This document shows positions 38,823 to 48,266 of a DNA stretch of 64,000 bases, piece after piece (the first letter of the stretch is position 1; every line of letters starts with the position of its first letter). The DNA lies in the NCBI GenBank assembly GCA_934339135.1, contig CAKRHP010000004.1:62001-126000 (forward strand), in the 5' to 3' direction. Both the position numbers and the translations under genes were made by a program. The notes under the pieces are model-generated. The model ran no database searches, was not told the origin of the DNA, and worked only from the letters and a program-made list of their open reading frames with translations. The DNA is from an uncultured Lachnospiraceae bacterium (GTDB lineage: Bacteria > Bacillota > Clostridia > Lachnospirales > Lachnospiraceae).

Positions 38823-38851
38823 TTGTAAAATCATTTGATTTTTGCTAGAAT
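38823..38851 (+). promoter_or_regulatory. Promoter of the 139-residue secreted hypothetical gene
   Basis: -35 TTGTAA (38823-38828), 17-bp spacer, -10 TAGAAT (38846-38851) with TG extension, 24 nt before the start codon. Confidence 0.6.
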
Positions 38852-38874
38852 ATATTAGAAATGAGGTGCTGCAG

Positions 38875-39294
38875 ATGAAAGAGACATATAAAATGAAACG
38901 ATGGATCAGTCTCTGTCTGATCATTATATTGACAGTCTCCGGGATGTGTTTTGAACGTGTCAAGACAGATCTCGATTTTGGCATGTCTGTTTCGGCATCC
39001 TCAGATATTCTTCGCACACTGCAGGTACAAAACACGGAGCAGGATATGTGTTCCCCGGATCAGCTTGGAGATTCCATGCTGCGCAGTTCTACAGAAGTAT
39101 TACGCCGGACCGTATCCGGTCAGAAGAACAGAATCCTTCCCAAGGTACGTTCTCTGATTCGCCTTTCCGCCATGCTCTATGAAATGCCGGACACGGTGTT
39201 TTTTCGGGAAGCCAGTATTACTGCAAGCAGTATTATCACATATAGTTCTGTTATCATTACATATATTCATCAGCAGGATGGATCAAAAGGCTGA
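38875..39294 (+). CDS. Hypothetical exported protein, 139 residues
   Basis: It begins with a basic stretch (MKETYKMKRW) and a hydrophobic segment ISLCLIIILTVSGMCF, which look like a signal peptide or N-terminal anchor. The middle is Ser/Gln-rich with two Cys, and the C-terminal 45 residues contain ITASSIITYSSVIITYIHQQ, a second possible span. AGGTG precedes the ATG at 38875. No family is recognised. A promoter is visible just upstream. It may be an orphan lineage-specific surface protein. Confidence 0.5.
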   Translation: MKETYKMKRWISLCLIIILTVSGMCFERVKTDLDFGMSVSASSDILRTLQVQNTEQDMCSPDQLGDSMLRSSTEVLRRTVSGQKNRILPKVRSLIRLSAMLYEMPDTVFFREASITASSIITYSSVIITYIHQQDGSKG

Positions 39295-39525
39295 TGCATT
39301 CACATTTTCTAACAACACAGACTTCTTTTCAGGAAAAGAGGTTTCTTTCGGTATGAAAATTTCGGTATGAAAAATTAAAATAAAAAATCCCCGGAAGGTA
39401 TGAAATGAAATAATTGAAATATTTCTCTGTGGCAGAAATGGAGAAGCTGTGACAGAGAATCTATTTTCATACAGAAAGAGAGAGGAATGCTGCAAAGCAG
39501 CATATCTTCGTTTGTATAAAACTGC

Positions 39526-39555
39526 GCCTGCAGTCATCAGGCTGCAGGCCTTTTA
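39526..39555 (+). terminator. Terminator-like hairpin
   Basis: GCCTGCAG/CTGCAGGC with an 8-nt loop followed by CTTTT. An upstream hairpin ATGCTGC-AAA-GCAGCAT lies at about 39488-39504. Together they may mark the end of a short untranslated RNA in the 39295-39580 gap, or of the 139-residue gene's transcript. Confidence 0.55.
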
Positions 39556-39587
39556 TAAGCATATTGCAAAAAGAAAGGTGAATGAAA

Positions 39588-39731
39588 ATGAAAATATTAG
39601 GTATGATCCTGTTAGGTATCGGAGGAACTTTTGGTATTGCACTGGTAGGAGGCACCGTTGTCGGAATGATCGGTGTGATCATCTACAAAATATACAGAAG
39701 TCTCAGATATCATATTTCCCTGTACGATTAA
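39588..39731 (+). CDS. 47-residue single-span membrane peptide
   Basis: MKILGMILLGIGGTFGIALV, then GGTVVGMIGVIIYKIYRSLR and YHISLYD. It has one Gly-rich span (about 3-34) and a basic juxtamembrane segment. The ATG at 39588 is 9 nt after AAAGG; an ATG two codons upstream is too close to that site. A strong terminator follows the stop. The function is unknown. Confidence 0.6.
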   Translation: MKILGMILLGIGGTFGIALVGGTVVGMIGVIIYKIYRSLRYHISLYD

Positions 39732-39750
39732 TTGTACAGATATAAAATGA

Positions 39751-39806
39751 CCCGGAAAGGAACGATATGACTTTCAACTCATATCATTCCCTCCCGGGTT
39801 TTGTTT
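39751..39806 (+). terminator. Terminator after the 47-residue peptide gene
   Basis: The arms CCCGG..GGAA..GATATGA and TCATATC..TTCC..CCGGG are followed by TTTTGTTTT on plus. Confidence 0.8.
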
Positions 39807-39870
39807 TACTTACTCAATCTTCCCGCAAGCCGTTAGTAACAAGGCAATTCCCAGACACAGCTCCGGGTAT

Positions 39871-40983
39871 TCAGTACAGTTCACGATAGATCTTGATCAT
39901 TCTCTCTCTATCTAACGGTACAAAATTATTGGCAAGGAGTCTCTGCTGATTTTCAATGACAGAATCGGTAAATTCTTCAATTTCTTCCTCCCGCATACCA
40001 TATTCATGCAACGGCTTTTTCTGGATCAGATGGTTTAACAGCTTTTCCAATTCTTCATAGACATCATCTGTGGAACATCCCAGAATATCTGCAATAAAAC
40101 GGTTCAGCTTTGCAATCTCTCCGTCCTTTTTGATCTCCATATAATTTTTCATAACCCCGGTAAACATTGCGTAGTTGGACTCTCCGTGAGGCACATGGTA
40201 CGTGGCTCCTAACGGATAACTCATGGCATGTACCGCCGCACATCCGGCATTACCAAAGGCAATCCCCGCATAGTTACTTGCCATCAGAAACTGTGACAGC
40301 AGTGGCTTTCTCGCCTCCGGACCGTTTTTGGCAATTTCCTGATAACCGGCAAGGATCATCTCGATCGCCTTGTACCCAAACATCCTTGTGGTCTGGTTGC
40401 CCTTTGGCGAAAGACTGGACTCCACCGCATGCACCAACGCATCAATAGAACTGGTCGCAAACACACCAAACGGCAGACTTTCCAACAGCTCCGGTACGAG
40501 CACCGCACTGTCACCGTACATTTCATCCACCGCCAGCCCCTTCTTGGTCCCACGGCTGTTTAAGGCAAGGATCGCAATATTAGTCACCTCGCTGCCGGTA
40601 CCGCAGGTAGTCGGCACAAGCACAAGCTCTTTATCCTTAACCGGCGGGATCTTGCCGTCATAGAGATCCAACACCGGCGATACCTCCTTGAGTGCAAACA
40701 GCTTGGAGATATCGATCACCGTTCCACCGCCCACCGCGATCACACGCTTATGCTCTCCATGGATATCCTTATACATTGCCTCCACCATATCATCCGAAGG
40801 CTCTCCCTGTCCGTATTTTTCTTGAAATATAACATCACATTTCAGATCCAGATCTCCAAAAAATGGCTTGTAAATGTATTCATTAGTTACCACCAGATCT
40901 CCTTCTCCAATCTGAAACTCCTCCGCAAAAGCGCGTACCGTATCAAAATGATAGATTTCCGGTTTGATCATTAATTCTTTCAT
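39871..40983 (-). CDS. Iron-containing alcohol dehydrogenase, 4-hydroxybutyrate dehydrogenase-like
   Basis: 370-residue group III Fe-dependent alcohol dehydrogenase. NAD(P)-binding GGGTVIDISKLFAL near residue 81, VPTTCGTGSEVTNIAI, and iron ligands around DALVHAVES and CAAVHAMSYPLGATYHVPHG. It closely resembles clostridial 4-hydroxybutyrate dehydrogenases, which reduce succinate semialdehyde. The preceding gene is a GABA-type aminotransferase that would supply that substrate, which supports the assignment. It starts 35 nt after that gene. Confidence 0.82.
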   Translation of the reverse strand: MKELMIKPEIYHFDTVRAFAEEFQIGEGDLVVTNEYIYKPFFGDLDLKCDVIFQEKYGQGEPSDDMVEAMYKDIHGEHKRVIAVGGGTVIDISKLFALKEVSPVLDLYDGKIPPVKDKELVLVPTTCGTGSEVTNIAILALNSRGTKKGLAVDEMYGDSAVLVPELLESLPFGVFATSSIDALVHAVESSLSPKGNQTTRMFGYKAIEMILAGYQEIAKNGPEARKPLLSQFLMASNYAGIAFGNAGCAAVHAMSYPLGATYHVPHGESNYAMFTGVMKNYMEIKKDGEIAKLNRFIADILGCSTDDVYEELEKLLNHLIQKKPLHEYGMREEEIEEFTDSVIENQQRLLANNFVPLDRERMIKIYRELY

Positions 40984-41018
40984 ATTTTACCCCATTTCCA
41001 AAACTGCAATGTAAATCT

Positions 41019-42374
41019 CTATGCCGTAAGCCTGGCGATTGCATTTTCCATAATATCCAGTCCTGCCTCAAGCTGCTTATCTGTGATCACCAGTGGTGCA
41101 AGGAAACGAATGACATTTCCATAAATACCGGCACTCTCCACGATCAGACCATTTGCAGCACATTCCTGTACCAAAGCCTTTACCAGTGCCGGATTTGGCT
41201 CCTTTGATACCTGATCCTTGACAAACTCCAGACCGATCATGGCACCCAGTCCACGGACATCACCAATCACGCCGTACTTCTCCTTCATTGCTTCATAACG
41301 GGCTGTAACCTTTTCGCCAATCTCCATGGCACGTCCGGCCAGGTCATCCTTTTCCATGATCTCAATGGCTTTCAGTGCAGAAGCACAGGATACCGCATTG
41401 CCACAATAGGTGCCGCCGATGGTGCCGGCCGGTACTGCCTGCATGATCTCCTCTCTTGCCACGATCGCACTGAGAGGCATACCACCTGCGATAGACTTTG
41501 CCGTTGCCAGAATATCCGGTGCACATCCGGCATCCTTCCAATATTCGGATGCAAACATACGACCTGTACGACAGAAGCCAGCCTGGACTTCATCTGCCAC
41601 CAGAAGAATTCCATTCTCATCACAGATCTTGCGGACTGCCTTAACCCACTCGATCGGAGCCGGGATAAAACCACCCTCGCCCTGAAGAGGCTCTACCACG
41701 ATCGCCGCAATGGTATCTGCCGCACCGCACTCCTCAAATACATCATAGATTGAACTGATGTAATAGTCAATGGCTGCTTCCTCCGGCATACCTGCCGGTT
41801 TACGGTACAGATACGGGAATCTCGCACGGAATACACCGTGGGAAAGAGGTCCCATGCTGGTGGCATATGCTTTCTTGGAGGTCATTGTCATGGTCAGCTC
41901 GGTACGTCCGTGAAATGCTCCGGAAAATACAATGATATTTGGTCTTTTCGTAAAACCTCTGGCGATCTTTACCGCATTCTCATCGGCCTCGGCACCGCTG
42001 TTGGCAAAAAATGTTCTTTTTTTGTCACCCTTTACCGGTACGATCTCGTTGAGCTTTTCTGCTAGTGCCACATATCCCTCATGGGTCACAATATTAAACA
42101 TTCCATGGAAGAATCTCCCTGCCTGCTCCTTCACTGCCTCTACCATCGCCGGCTGGCTGTATCCCACATTCAGGACACCAACGCCGCCAACCCAGTCAAG
42201 GAAATAATTGCCGTCCAGATCTTCGATCATCGCACCCTCACCACGCTTAATGGCAACCGGATAAGCACATCCGATGGCGTCCGGAACCGCCTCATGTCTT
42301 CTGTCGATCAGGTCTTTGGACTTAGGTCCGGGTACACTTTCAGTAATAATCTTCGGTAATGCATCTCGTAACAT
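41019..42374 (-). CDS. Class III aminotransferase, 4-aminobutyrate aminotransferase type
   Basis: 451-residue PLP enzyme of fold type I. Motifs are RTFFANSGAEADENAVKIAR, VFSGAFHGRTELTMTMTSK, VEPLQGEGGFIPAP and ILLVADEVQAGFCRTG, then the PLP lysine in ATAKSIAGGMPLSA. It resembles GABA transaminases, converting GABA plus 2-oxoglutarate to succinate semialdehyde and Glu. Ornithine or another omega-amino acid is possible. It is paired with the dehydrogenase downstream and divergent from a PucR-type regulator. GGAGG precedes the ATG. Confidence 0.85.
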   Translation of the reverse strand: MLRDALPKIITESVPGPKSKDLIDRRHEAVPDAIGCAYPVAIKRGEGAMIEDLDGNYFLDWVGGVGVLNVGYSQPAMVEAVKEQAGRFFHGMFNIVTHEGYVALAEKLNEIVPVKGDKKRTFFANSGAEADENAVKIARGFTKRPNIIVFSGAFHGRTELTMTMTSKKAYATSMGPLSHGVFRARFPYLYRKPAGMPEEAAIDYYISSIYDVFEECGAADTIAAIVVEPLQGEGGFIPAPIEWVKAVRKICDENGILLVADEVQAGFCRTGRMFASEYWKDAGCAPDILATAKSIAGGMPLSAIVAREEIMQAVPAGTIGGTYCGNAVSCASALKAIEIMEKDDLAGRAMEIGEKVTARYEAMKEKYGVIGDVRGLGAMIGLEFVKDQVSKEPNPALVKALVQECAANGLIVESAGIYGNVIRFLAPLVITDKQLEAGLDIMENAIARLTA

Positions 42375-42509
42375 AACAGTTTCCTCCTTATATTGTGTGA
42401 CAGCGGCATCTGCTGCTGTATTGATACGAATGCTTCCAACGATTCTGTTTCATTTTCTGCATCCGTTATGATCTTTTTGACAATGTCAATCCTAGCACGA
42501 TAAACAAAC

Positions 42510-42642
42510 AGTTTCTATGTGTTTCAGCATAAAGAAACGAGCTACTCTTGTGCTATCAGCACAAATAAGATATAATATGCGCGAAGGCAAAAGTGAACAT
42601 AGTGATTGCCAGATATCGGTGCTTGCACCTGATAACTGGCAA
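42510..42642. promoter_or_regulatory. Divergent control region with two palindromes and a leader hairpin
   Basis: The 328-bp gap between the aminotransferase gene and the PucR-type gene holds a plus promoter (-35 TTGTGC 42548-42553, 17 bp, -10 TATAAT 42571-42576). A palindrome TTGTGC-TATCA-GCACAA (42548-42564) overlaps its -35. A second inverted repeat, GTTTCT/AGAAAC, lies at about 42510-42538. A near-perfect 37-nt hairpin at 42606-42642 (TTGCCAG..GGTGC/GCACC..CTGGCAA) lies in the regulator's 5' leader. The palindromes are operator candidates. Confidence 0.6.
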
Positions 42643-42702
42643 CCGTAAAACAGACTTCAGATTTTCCGAGTTACGTTATCCCATCAAAACGGAGGTTTTC
42701 CC

Positions 42703-43704
42703 ATGGCATTAACCTTAGAATATTTTTATCATCAGACACAGCATAAATATCGTCTTCAGCTTCTGATCCCAAACGCCCGGCTGGATCACCTGATCTCCTG
42801 GGTACATCTGGTGGAAGACAGCAATAACAGCAGCTTTCTCAGGGGAAACGAGCTGATCATCACCACAGGTCTGGAGACTGCCGAAAACGACCAGCTCCTA
42901 TCCTTTATAAAGCGTCTCTGGAAACGCCACGTCTGTGGGCTTATCCTGAATATGGGACCTTATATTGCATCTGTCCCCAAAAACGTACAGGATTGGTGCC
43001 GGGAGCATCAATTTCCGCTTTTTTCCATGCCATGGGAAATCCACATTGCAGATCTGATGCAGGATTACTGTAACGAAATTATTTCCGAAAAGAGAACGCA
43101 GGATCTGCGAACCGAGAGTTTTTCCCGCGCTCTGGAAGGAGATGTCAGAGAGAACGATATTCCCATTCTGGAGGGATTCCGTGGATGTTTTCTTCTGATT
43201 GCCGATCAGGAGCTTTCTTTTTCATGGTATGCTCAGGCACGAAAAGGAAACCTCTATTATTATGCTGCCCCGGCTGTCCCTGATATTCCGGAGCACACCT
43301 TCTGCGGTATCAGTGAGCCCATCTCCTCCCCCAAGTCTATCCGGACACAGGCAAAGCATGCCTCCCGCGCCCTGATCGTCAGTCACATCCGTGGAAAATC
43401 AAAAACTCATTTCCGCAATATCGGACTCTATAATGCAGTTCTTGCTATTGAAGATCCGGAGGTCTTTGCCCAAATGGAACAGCTTCTGGCACCTCTGGAG
43501 GATCCCGCTCTCCGTCAGACCCTGCGCTGTTGGCTGGAACACGATGGCAGCATCCAAAAGGTTGCCGATGAACTTTTCTTACACCGTAACACTGTAAATT
43601 ATCGTATCCAGAAAATAAAAAGCCTTGTTTCCATGGATACTGCAATCCAGAAAACAAGACTTCTTCTCGCCTTTTATATGAATGATGTACGTCCGTATCT
43701 TTAA
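42703..43704 (+). CDS. PucR/CdaR-type transcriptional regulator
   Basis: 333 residues. The N-terminal half matches the PucR purine-catabolism-type sensory domain (RLQLLIPNARLDHLISWVHL, GNELIITTGL). The C-terminal end carries the PucR helix-turn-helix (VADELFLHRNTVNYRIQKI) near residue 295. Such regulators often control adjacent amine or purine catabolic genes, so it probably senses GABA or a related compound and controls the divergent aminotransferase-dehydrogenase pair. The stop codon overlaps the convergent transaminase stop by 4 nt. Confidence 0.88.
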   Translation: MALTLEYFYHQTQHKYRLQLLIPNARLDHLISWVHLVEDSNNSSFLRGNELIITTGLETAENDQLLSFIKRLWKRHVCGLILNMGPYIASVPKNVQDWCREHQFPLFSMPWEIHIADLMQDYCNEIISEKRTQDLRTESFSRALEGDVRENDIPILEGFRGCFLLIADQELSFSWYAQARKGNLYYYAAPAVPDIPEHTFCGISEPISSPKSIRTQAKHASRALIVSHIRGKSKTHFRNIGLYNAVLAIEDPEVFAQMEQLLAPLEDPALRQTLRCWLEHDGSIQKVADELFLHRNTVNYRIQKIKSLVSMDTAIQKTRLLLAFYMNDVRPYL

Positions 43705-44546
43705 GCCTTTGTGTCCTCAGCATAATAAGCCGCATACGCATCCTGAAGCTTCTTTAAAAGCTCCGGAGCCTTGCCACCCACCGGCTTTCCATCCAGCTCA
43801 ACAGCCTGTGTACAGAGTCCGCCGGAACTGCTGACGATCACCTCGTCTGCCTCTGCAAGCTCCTGCATGGTAAACGGTGCCTCTTTGGTTGGAATTCCAT
43901 TCTGTTCTGCAAGCATCAGCAGATGCTTCAAAGTAATACCCGGCAGGATCAGATTGTCTCTTGGCGGAGTACACAACACCCCATCCTTGATCATCAGAAT
44001 ATTGCTGTGGGCACATTCAGTCACGCGGTCTCCCCTGTGGAATACCGTCTCCTGACACCCCTGCTCTATGCAGCGCTGATATGCAATGACACTTGGGATC
44101 AGATTTAACGTCTTAATATTGCAGTGGAGGAAGCGGGTATCCTCCATGGAGATCAGACGGAAAGTCTGATCAAACGGAATCAGCTCACAAGGTACCGTAA
44201 AGATCATCAGATTCGGCTTTACCTCCTTCGGCGGGAACCTATGATCACGAGGTGCTGTACCACGGGAACACTGCCAGTAAAGCATACCATGATCGCTATC
44301 ATTGGCATCAATACATTTCTGCAGCTCAGCAACCAGCTCCTCCCTCGGCATATCAAACGGGATTTCCAACAGCCTGCAGCTATTATAGAAACGATCTAAA
44401 TGATCCTTCTCACCAAAGATCTTATTGTTGGCAAATGTGGTGGCATCATAGCAGCCATCTCCAAAATAAACCGCACGGTCCAGCATCGGAATTTTCATTT
44501 CCTCCAGTGCGCCAATCTCTCCATTATAATATCCTACATTTTGCAT
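43701..44546 (-). CDS. D-amino-acid transaminase / branched-chain aminotransferase family
   Basis: 281-residue PLP fold-type IV enzyme. It shows MLDRAVYFGDGCYDATTFAN near the N-terminus, the PLP-lysine region in HCNIKTLNLIPSVIAYQRCI, VTECAHSNILMIKDG and LILPGITLKHLLMLA. The context resembles bacterial D-Ala aminotransferase, giving D-Glu or D-Ala for the cell wall, though BCAT or aminodeoxychorismate lyase activity cannot be excluded. The start at 44546 (MQNVGYYN) lies 8 nt after AAGGAG. It follows the YkvI-type transporter gene. Confidence 0.85.
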   Translation of the reverse strand: MQNVGYYNGEIGALEEMKIPMLDRAVYFGDGCYDATTFANNKIFGEKDHLDRFYNSCRLLEIPFDMPREELVAELQKCIDANDSDHGMLYWQCSRGTAPRDHRFPPKEVKPNLMIFTVPCELIPFDQTFRLISMEDTRFLHCNIKTLNLIPSVIAYQRCIEQGCQETVFHRGDRVTECAHSNILMIKDGVLCTPPRDNLILPGITLKHLLMLAEQNGIPTKEAPFTMQELAEADEVIVSSSGGLCTQAVELDGKPVGGKAPELLKKLQDAYAAYYAEDTKA

Positions 44547-44590
44547 GTCTATTTCTCCTTCCATTCCAAAATATCTCATGATGCTTCCAC

Positions 44591-45733
44591 TTATTTATTC
44601 CAGTTGCGGATAATACGGTAGCCGCCTACCAGCAATGTCGGAAGCAGATAGAACAGGATAAAGCCGTATGACAGGTAGGTATATCCCTGCTCGATCAATG
44701 TTACTACACCGATTCTGGAAAGGATCAGTGCTCCGATCAGTGTCGCCACCGTAACAATACCTCTCTTGGCATCCGTCAGCTTGGCAGCCCCCTTCTCCTC
44801 CAGAGCCACATCAAAACGGTCGATGATCATGTGGATACATCCGGTCGCTGTCTCAACCAATGTCCATCCCATAACGATACTAAATACCGCCAGAAGCACC
44901 GGACCTCCATGTACCGCCTTGATCATCTCCACCCAAGGCGTTGCAACATCTGCACCTACAATAGAAGTATCCCCATAGAAGCACATCATAGCAAAATAAG
45001 AAAGGAACCACGGAATGACCATCAATAGACCGGCGATCATACCGGAAATAAATGTCTCTTTCCTCTTAGTCTGACGTGTCAACGAAAACATTCCCATAGG
45101 AATGGAATTGATATTGTAAGCCACATATAAAATACCTGTATAAATGCACAGAGGAACTGTCACGGAACCATCATACGCACTGGTATCCATCGTAGAAAAT
45201 ACCTTCGGAATATTGCTTCCCTTATTTACAATAACAAGGATCGTAAATAAAATATAGCCTCCATACAAAAGAATCGTTCCCACGGATTCAAACTTTTCAA
45301 TCAGCTTTGAACCCTTGAAATTCAGGAATCCACAGATCAGCACGATCACAACGGATCCCAGAATATTCGGCATACCTGCCTGTTCAAAAATACTTCCTGT
45401 CGCCGCCGCCATAACCGCGATCAGCAGGATTGCGATCAATACTGTCAGAATATCCATCACCGGCCACAATGGTCCGATCACTTTCTGGATATAATTCTTG
45501 TAATCATACACCTTATAAATGCGGCAGATCTCAAAGGTCAGAAATGCAAAAAGTGCAAATCCGATTCCAATGGTAAGTCCGGCGATCCATCCCATACTTC
45601 CGAATTTTGCTCCGTAAGAATAGATCTCACGGCCGGTCGCATAACCTCCACCGATCAGCACAGACTGCAGCAGCACGCCCGGCAGAATATAGCGGGCATA
45701 CTTTCCTTCATAGAATTTTTTCAGTTTTCCCAT
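44591..45733 (-). CDS. YkvI family membrane protein (putative transporter)
   Basis: 380-residue integral membrane protein with about ten spans. It has the YkvI-family start ARYILPGVLLQSVLIGGGYATG, then GREIYSYGAKFGSMGW. It is related in fold to LeuT-type amino-acid and amine transporters. The substrate is unknown; its neighbour is a D-amino-acid transaminase, so an amino acid is plausible. It starts a two-gene unit and is divergent from a LysR regulator with overlapping promoters. Confidence 0.8.
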   Translation of the reverse strand: MGKLKKFYEGKYARYILPGVLLQSVLIGGGYATGREIYSYGAKFGSMGWIAGLTIGIGFALFAFLTFEICRIYKVYDYKNYIQKVIGPLWPVMDILTVLIAILLIAVMAAATGSIFEQAGMPNILGSVVIVLICGFLNFKGSKLIEKFESVGTILLYGGYILFTILVIVNKGSNIPKVFSTMDTSAYDGSVTVPLCIYTGILYVAYNINSIPMGMFSLTRQTKRKETFISGMIAGLLMVIPWFLSYFAMMCFYGDTSIVGADVATPWVEMIKAVHGGPVLLAVFSIVMGWTLVETATGCIHMIIDRFDVALEEKGAAKLTDAKRGIVTVATLIGALILSRIGVVTLIEQGYTYLSYGFILFYLLPTLLVGGYRIIRNWNK

Positions 45734-45768
45734 AATTTTCTCACTTTCTTTCGTAATATCTTTTCTAA

Positions 45769-45820
45769 ATTATAAGACAAATTTATCCGACTTGCCAATA
45801 TGATTATCAGATATTATAAT
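45769..45820. promoter_or_regulatory. Overlapping divergent promoters of the lysR and ykvI-type genes
   Basis: On minus: -35 TTGGCA (45793-45798), 18 bp, -10 TATAAT (45769-45774). On plus: -35 TTGCCA (45792-45797), 17 bp, -10 TATAAT (45815-45820). The two -35 hexamers share five base pairs, so the promoters compete, a common layout for LysR-regulated divergent pairs. Confidence 0.75.
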
Positions 45821-45850
45821 AAGTTAATCTTATTACAGGGGGATGTATTT

Positions 45851-46762
45851 ATGAATTTAAAGCAATTAGAATATTTTATTGCAGTGGCAGAATCATTAAG
45901 CTTTACAAAAGCCGCGAAGAAATGCTATATTTCCCAGACAGCCATCACGCTGCAGATCCAGTCTCTGGAAAAGCGTCTGGGTGTTTCACTGTTTATCCGG
46001 GACAAGCATCACGTAGAGCTTACCGCTGCCGGGAAGGTCTATCTCAACGAAGCCCGTGCCATTCTGATCCGTGCGGAAGAGGCTGCCAAGCTGGCACGTA
46101 CTGCCTCTGAGGGCGTTACCGGCGAGCTGTCCATCGGATTTATCCGTGGCTATGAGCAAAGTCGTTTTTCGGAGACTCTGCGCACCTTCCGGGAAGCTTA
46201 TCCCAATATTTCCCTGCATCTGATCCGCGATAACATGAGCGTCCTCTATCACCATCTGGAAGACAACAGCTGTGATATTGTGCTAAACCTCTCTCTCGCT
46301 GCTCAAGGCTACGAAAATATGACGCACCGGTTTCTCAAGCGTTTTCCTCTGATGGCAGTACTCTATCCCGGTCATCCCCTGTCCGGTCACAATCATCTTT
46401 CCTACCGTGATCTGGCACAGGAGGATTTTATTATTATGCAGCCCCATGGACGTGCCACAGACGAAGCGGAGGAGGTACTGCTCTGCTATAACCGCGGCGG
46501 TTTCATTCCTCATATTATCAGCCGTGACCGGGAAGTACAGACCGTGCTTTTGGAAGTATCTGCCGGCTTTGGCATTGCAATCTTACCGGAATATGCCGTC
46601 CGCTACTATTATAATGCCCGAAATCTTATTGTTCTTCCTTTACTGCGAAGCGACGGCACACCGGAGGAGGTGGATTTCGAGATTATCTGGAAAACAGAAA
46701 ACAGCAATCCTTCCATCGAAAAACTGCTGCAATGGATGGAAACCCATGATTATACGGAGTAG
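45851..46762 (+). CDS. LysR family transcriptional regulator
   Basis: 303 residues. The N-terminal winged helix-turn-helix is MNLKQLEYFIAVAESLSFTK, continuing AAKKCYISQTAITLQIQSLE, followed by the periplasmic-binding-type effector domain (GELSIGFIRGYEQSRFSETL). The ATG at 45851 is used, as LysR proteins start at this position and GGGGG is 8 nt upstream. Its likely target is the divergent YkvI-type transporter and transaminase unit. Confidence 0.93.
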   Translation: MNLKQLEYFIAVAESLSFTKAAKKCYISQTAITLQIQSLEKRLGVSLFIRDKHHVELTAAGKVYLNEARAILIRAEEAAKLARTASEGVTGELSIGFIRGYEQSRFSETLRTFREAYPNISLHLIRDNMSVLYHHLEDNSCDIVLNLSLAAQGYENMTHRFLKRFPLMAVLYPGHPLSGHNHLSYRDLAQEDFIIMQPHGRATDEAEEVLLCYNRGGFIPHIISRDREVQTVLLEVSAGFGIAILPEYAVRYYYNARNLIVLPLLRSDGTPEEVDFEIIWKTENSNPSIEKLLQWMETHDYTE

Positions 46763-46832
46763 ACACAAAAAATGCTTTCACTCCTTCTCGCATAACCGTC
46801 CTGCCGTATGAGACACCGTTGCGATCACCACA

Positions 46833-48266
46833 CTACGGCTTTGTGCGGATCACCTCAAATGCACCATACAGATCCAAAGTCCCGTAGCCCCACTCTTCAT
46901 TTGGAAACACCCTGCCCGACCGGTTTGCTCCACGGATCAGATACTTCTGAACACCCACGCTGTCCATATTGATATCATTTTCCTTGACGATCCCCCATTC
47001 TGCCAGTAGTATTGCAGCTCCTGCTGTCACCGCTGCCGCTGCACTGGAACCGGTGCGATAACCGTAACGTGGAGCAGCTTCCCCTGCGGGGAGTGCGACA
47101 TTCCCCTGTCTCGGAAGAGGGCCAAAAATATTGACACCGGGCGCCGCAATATCCGGTGTGATCTCTCCCCGCCGGTTATACCCCCGGCTTGCATCCGCCA
47201 CCACGCTGCGGTTTGCTCCATCATAATCAGAAACAGAAATGATCTGGGAATTATTTGCCGGATCACATATGGTAATATTGGGATCCGGGCGCAGAAAATA
47301 TGTCCCCTGCCGGATGAAATCCCGGATTGGAAGCCACATATCAAACTGCACCGAAATATCCGTCTCATTAAATACGCGAATGCGCCAGATCCCCTCCTCC
47401 GGTCCAAAAAAACGGATACGGACACATTCATCGCCACTTTCAAAGGACACCAGCAGATAATCAATATAAACCACGGTCTCCTCCAACAGAAACCGGATCA
47501 CCTGACGTTCCCCCACTCTGGCATATGTTCTGCCGCTGTACTCGCCACCGGGAGAGATCAGCCCCACCGAGCAGAGACTGGGAGCCTTACACCACAGCTC
47601 TGTGGTAAATCCATCTTCCCTGCCGTCCACCCGGAGCTCCACATCCGTCTCCTGCCTTGCTCCCAACTCCTCCTGATGAAAATGATGGGATGTATTTCCT
47701 TCATTGCCGCATGCCGCCACCACAATAAATCCCCGCAGATCCCCGTATGACTGTAAAACCTCTCCCAGTGCCCCGCCCCGGTAATGGCTCCCCAGACTTG
47801 TACCCATTCCAATACAGACTACCATAGGCTTTCTCCTGCGGTATGCAATTCTCGCCAGATAACGCACCCCCAGCATAATATCATTTTCCATATAACAGGA
47901 CACATCCCCTGTAATCCCATAATATTTCCGGATATTTTCTTTGGCCTCCTTGCATTTGACCACCACCAGCTCTGCCAGAGGTGCAATTCCCGAAAACTCT
48001 CTCTCCACATCTTCATTGCCACATGCCACTCCCGCCAGAAAGGTTCCATGTCCCTCGGTATCCCTGCTTGGTACGATATCAAAAGGATTCTCCGCCTGTA
48101 ACGCACGGTTGATGGCTTCCCTTCCGTACTCCGTTCCATAGGAAAGCTCCTCCGGAAGATTTCCTTCCTGTCCGGAATTCGGGACATACGGTATACTCTG
48201 ATCCCAGATGGAATAGATCCGGCTGCTCCCATCCGCATTCAAAAAAGAGGGGTGTGTGTAATCAAT
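46833..48266 (-). pseudogene. Subtilisin-like (S8) protease, 3' part of a split gene
   Basis: C-terminal part of a subtilisin-like serine protease: catalytic His in DTEGHGTFLAGVACG, oxyanion region VVAACGNEGNTSHHFHQEE, and nucleophile Ser in YRTGSSAAAAVTAG. Upstream of residue NADGSS the frame continues back as IDYTHPSFL to a GGGG at 48267-48270, past which an in-frame TAA soon blocks it. There is no start codon with a ribosome site. The missing first strand and catalytic Asp lie 5.1 kb away at 53348-53680. The frame is otherwise intact, so decay is recent, or excision restores the gene. Confidence 0.9.

Noticed and set aside
42606..42642. Hairpin in the PucR leader as a terminator
   Set aside because: No T-run follows on either strand, so it is listed only as a regulatory hairpin.
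46833..48242. 3' protease fragment as an independent small protease gene
   Set aside because: It lacks the catalytic Asp strand, and its only start options (for example TTG at 48240-48242) have no ribosome site.
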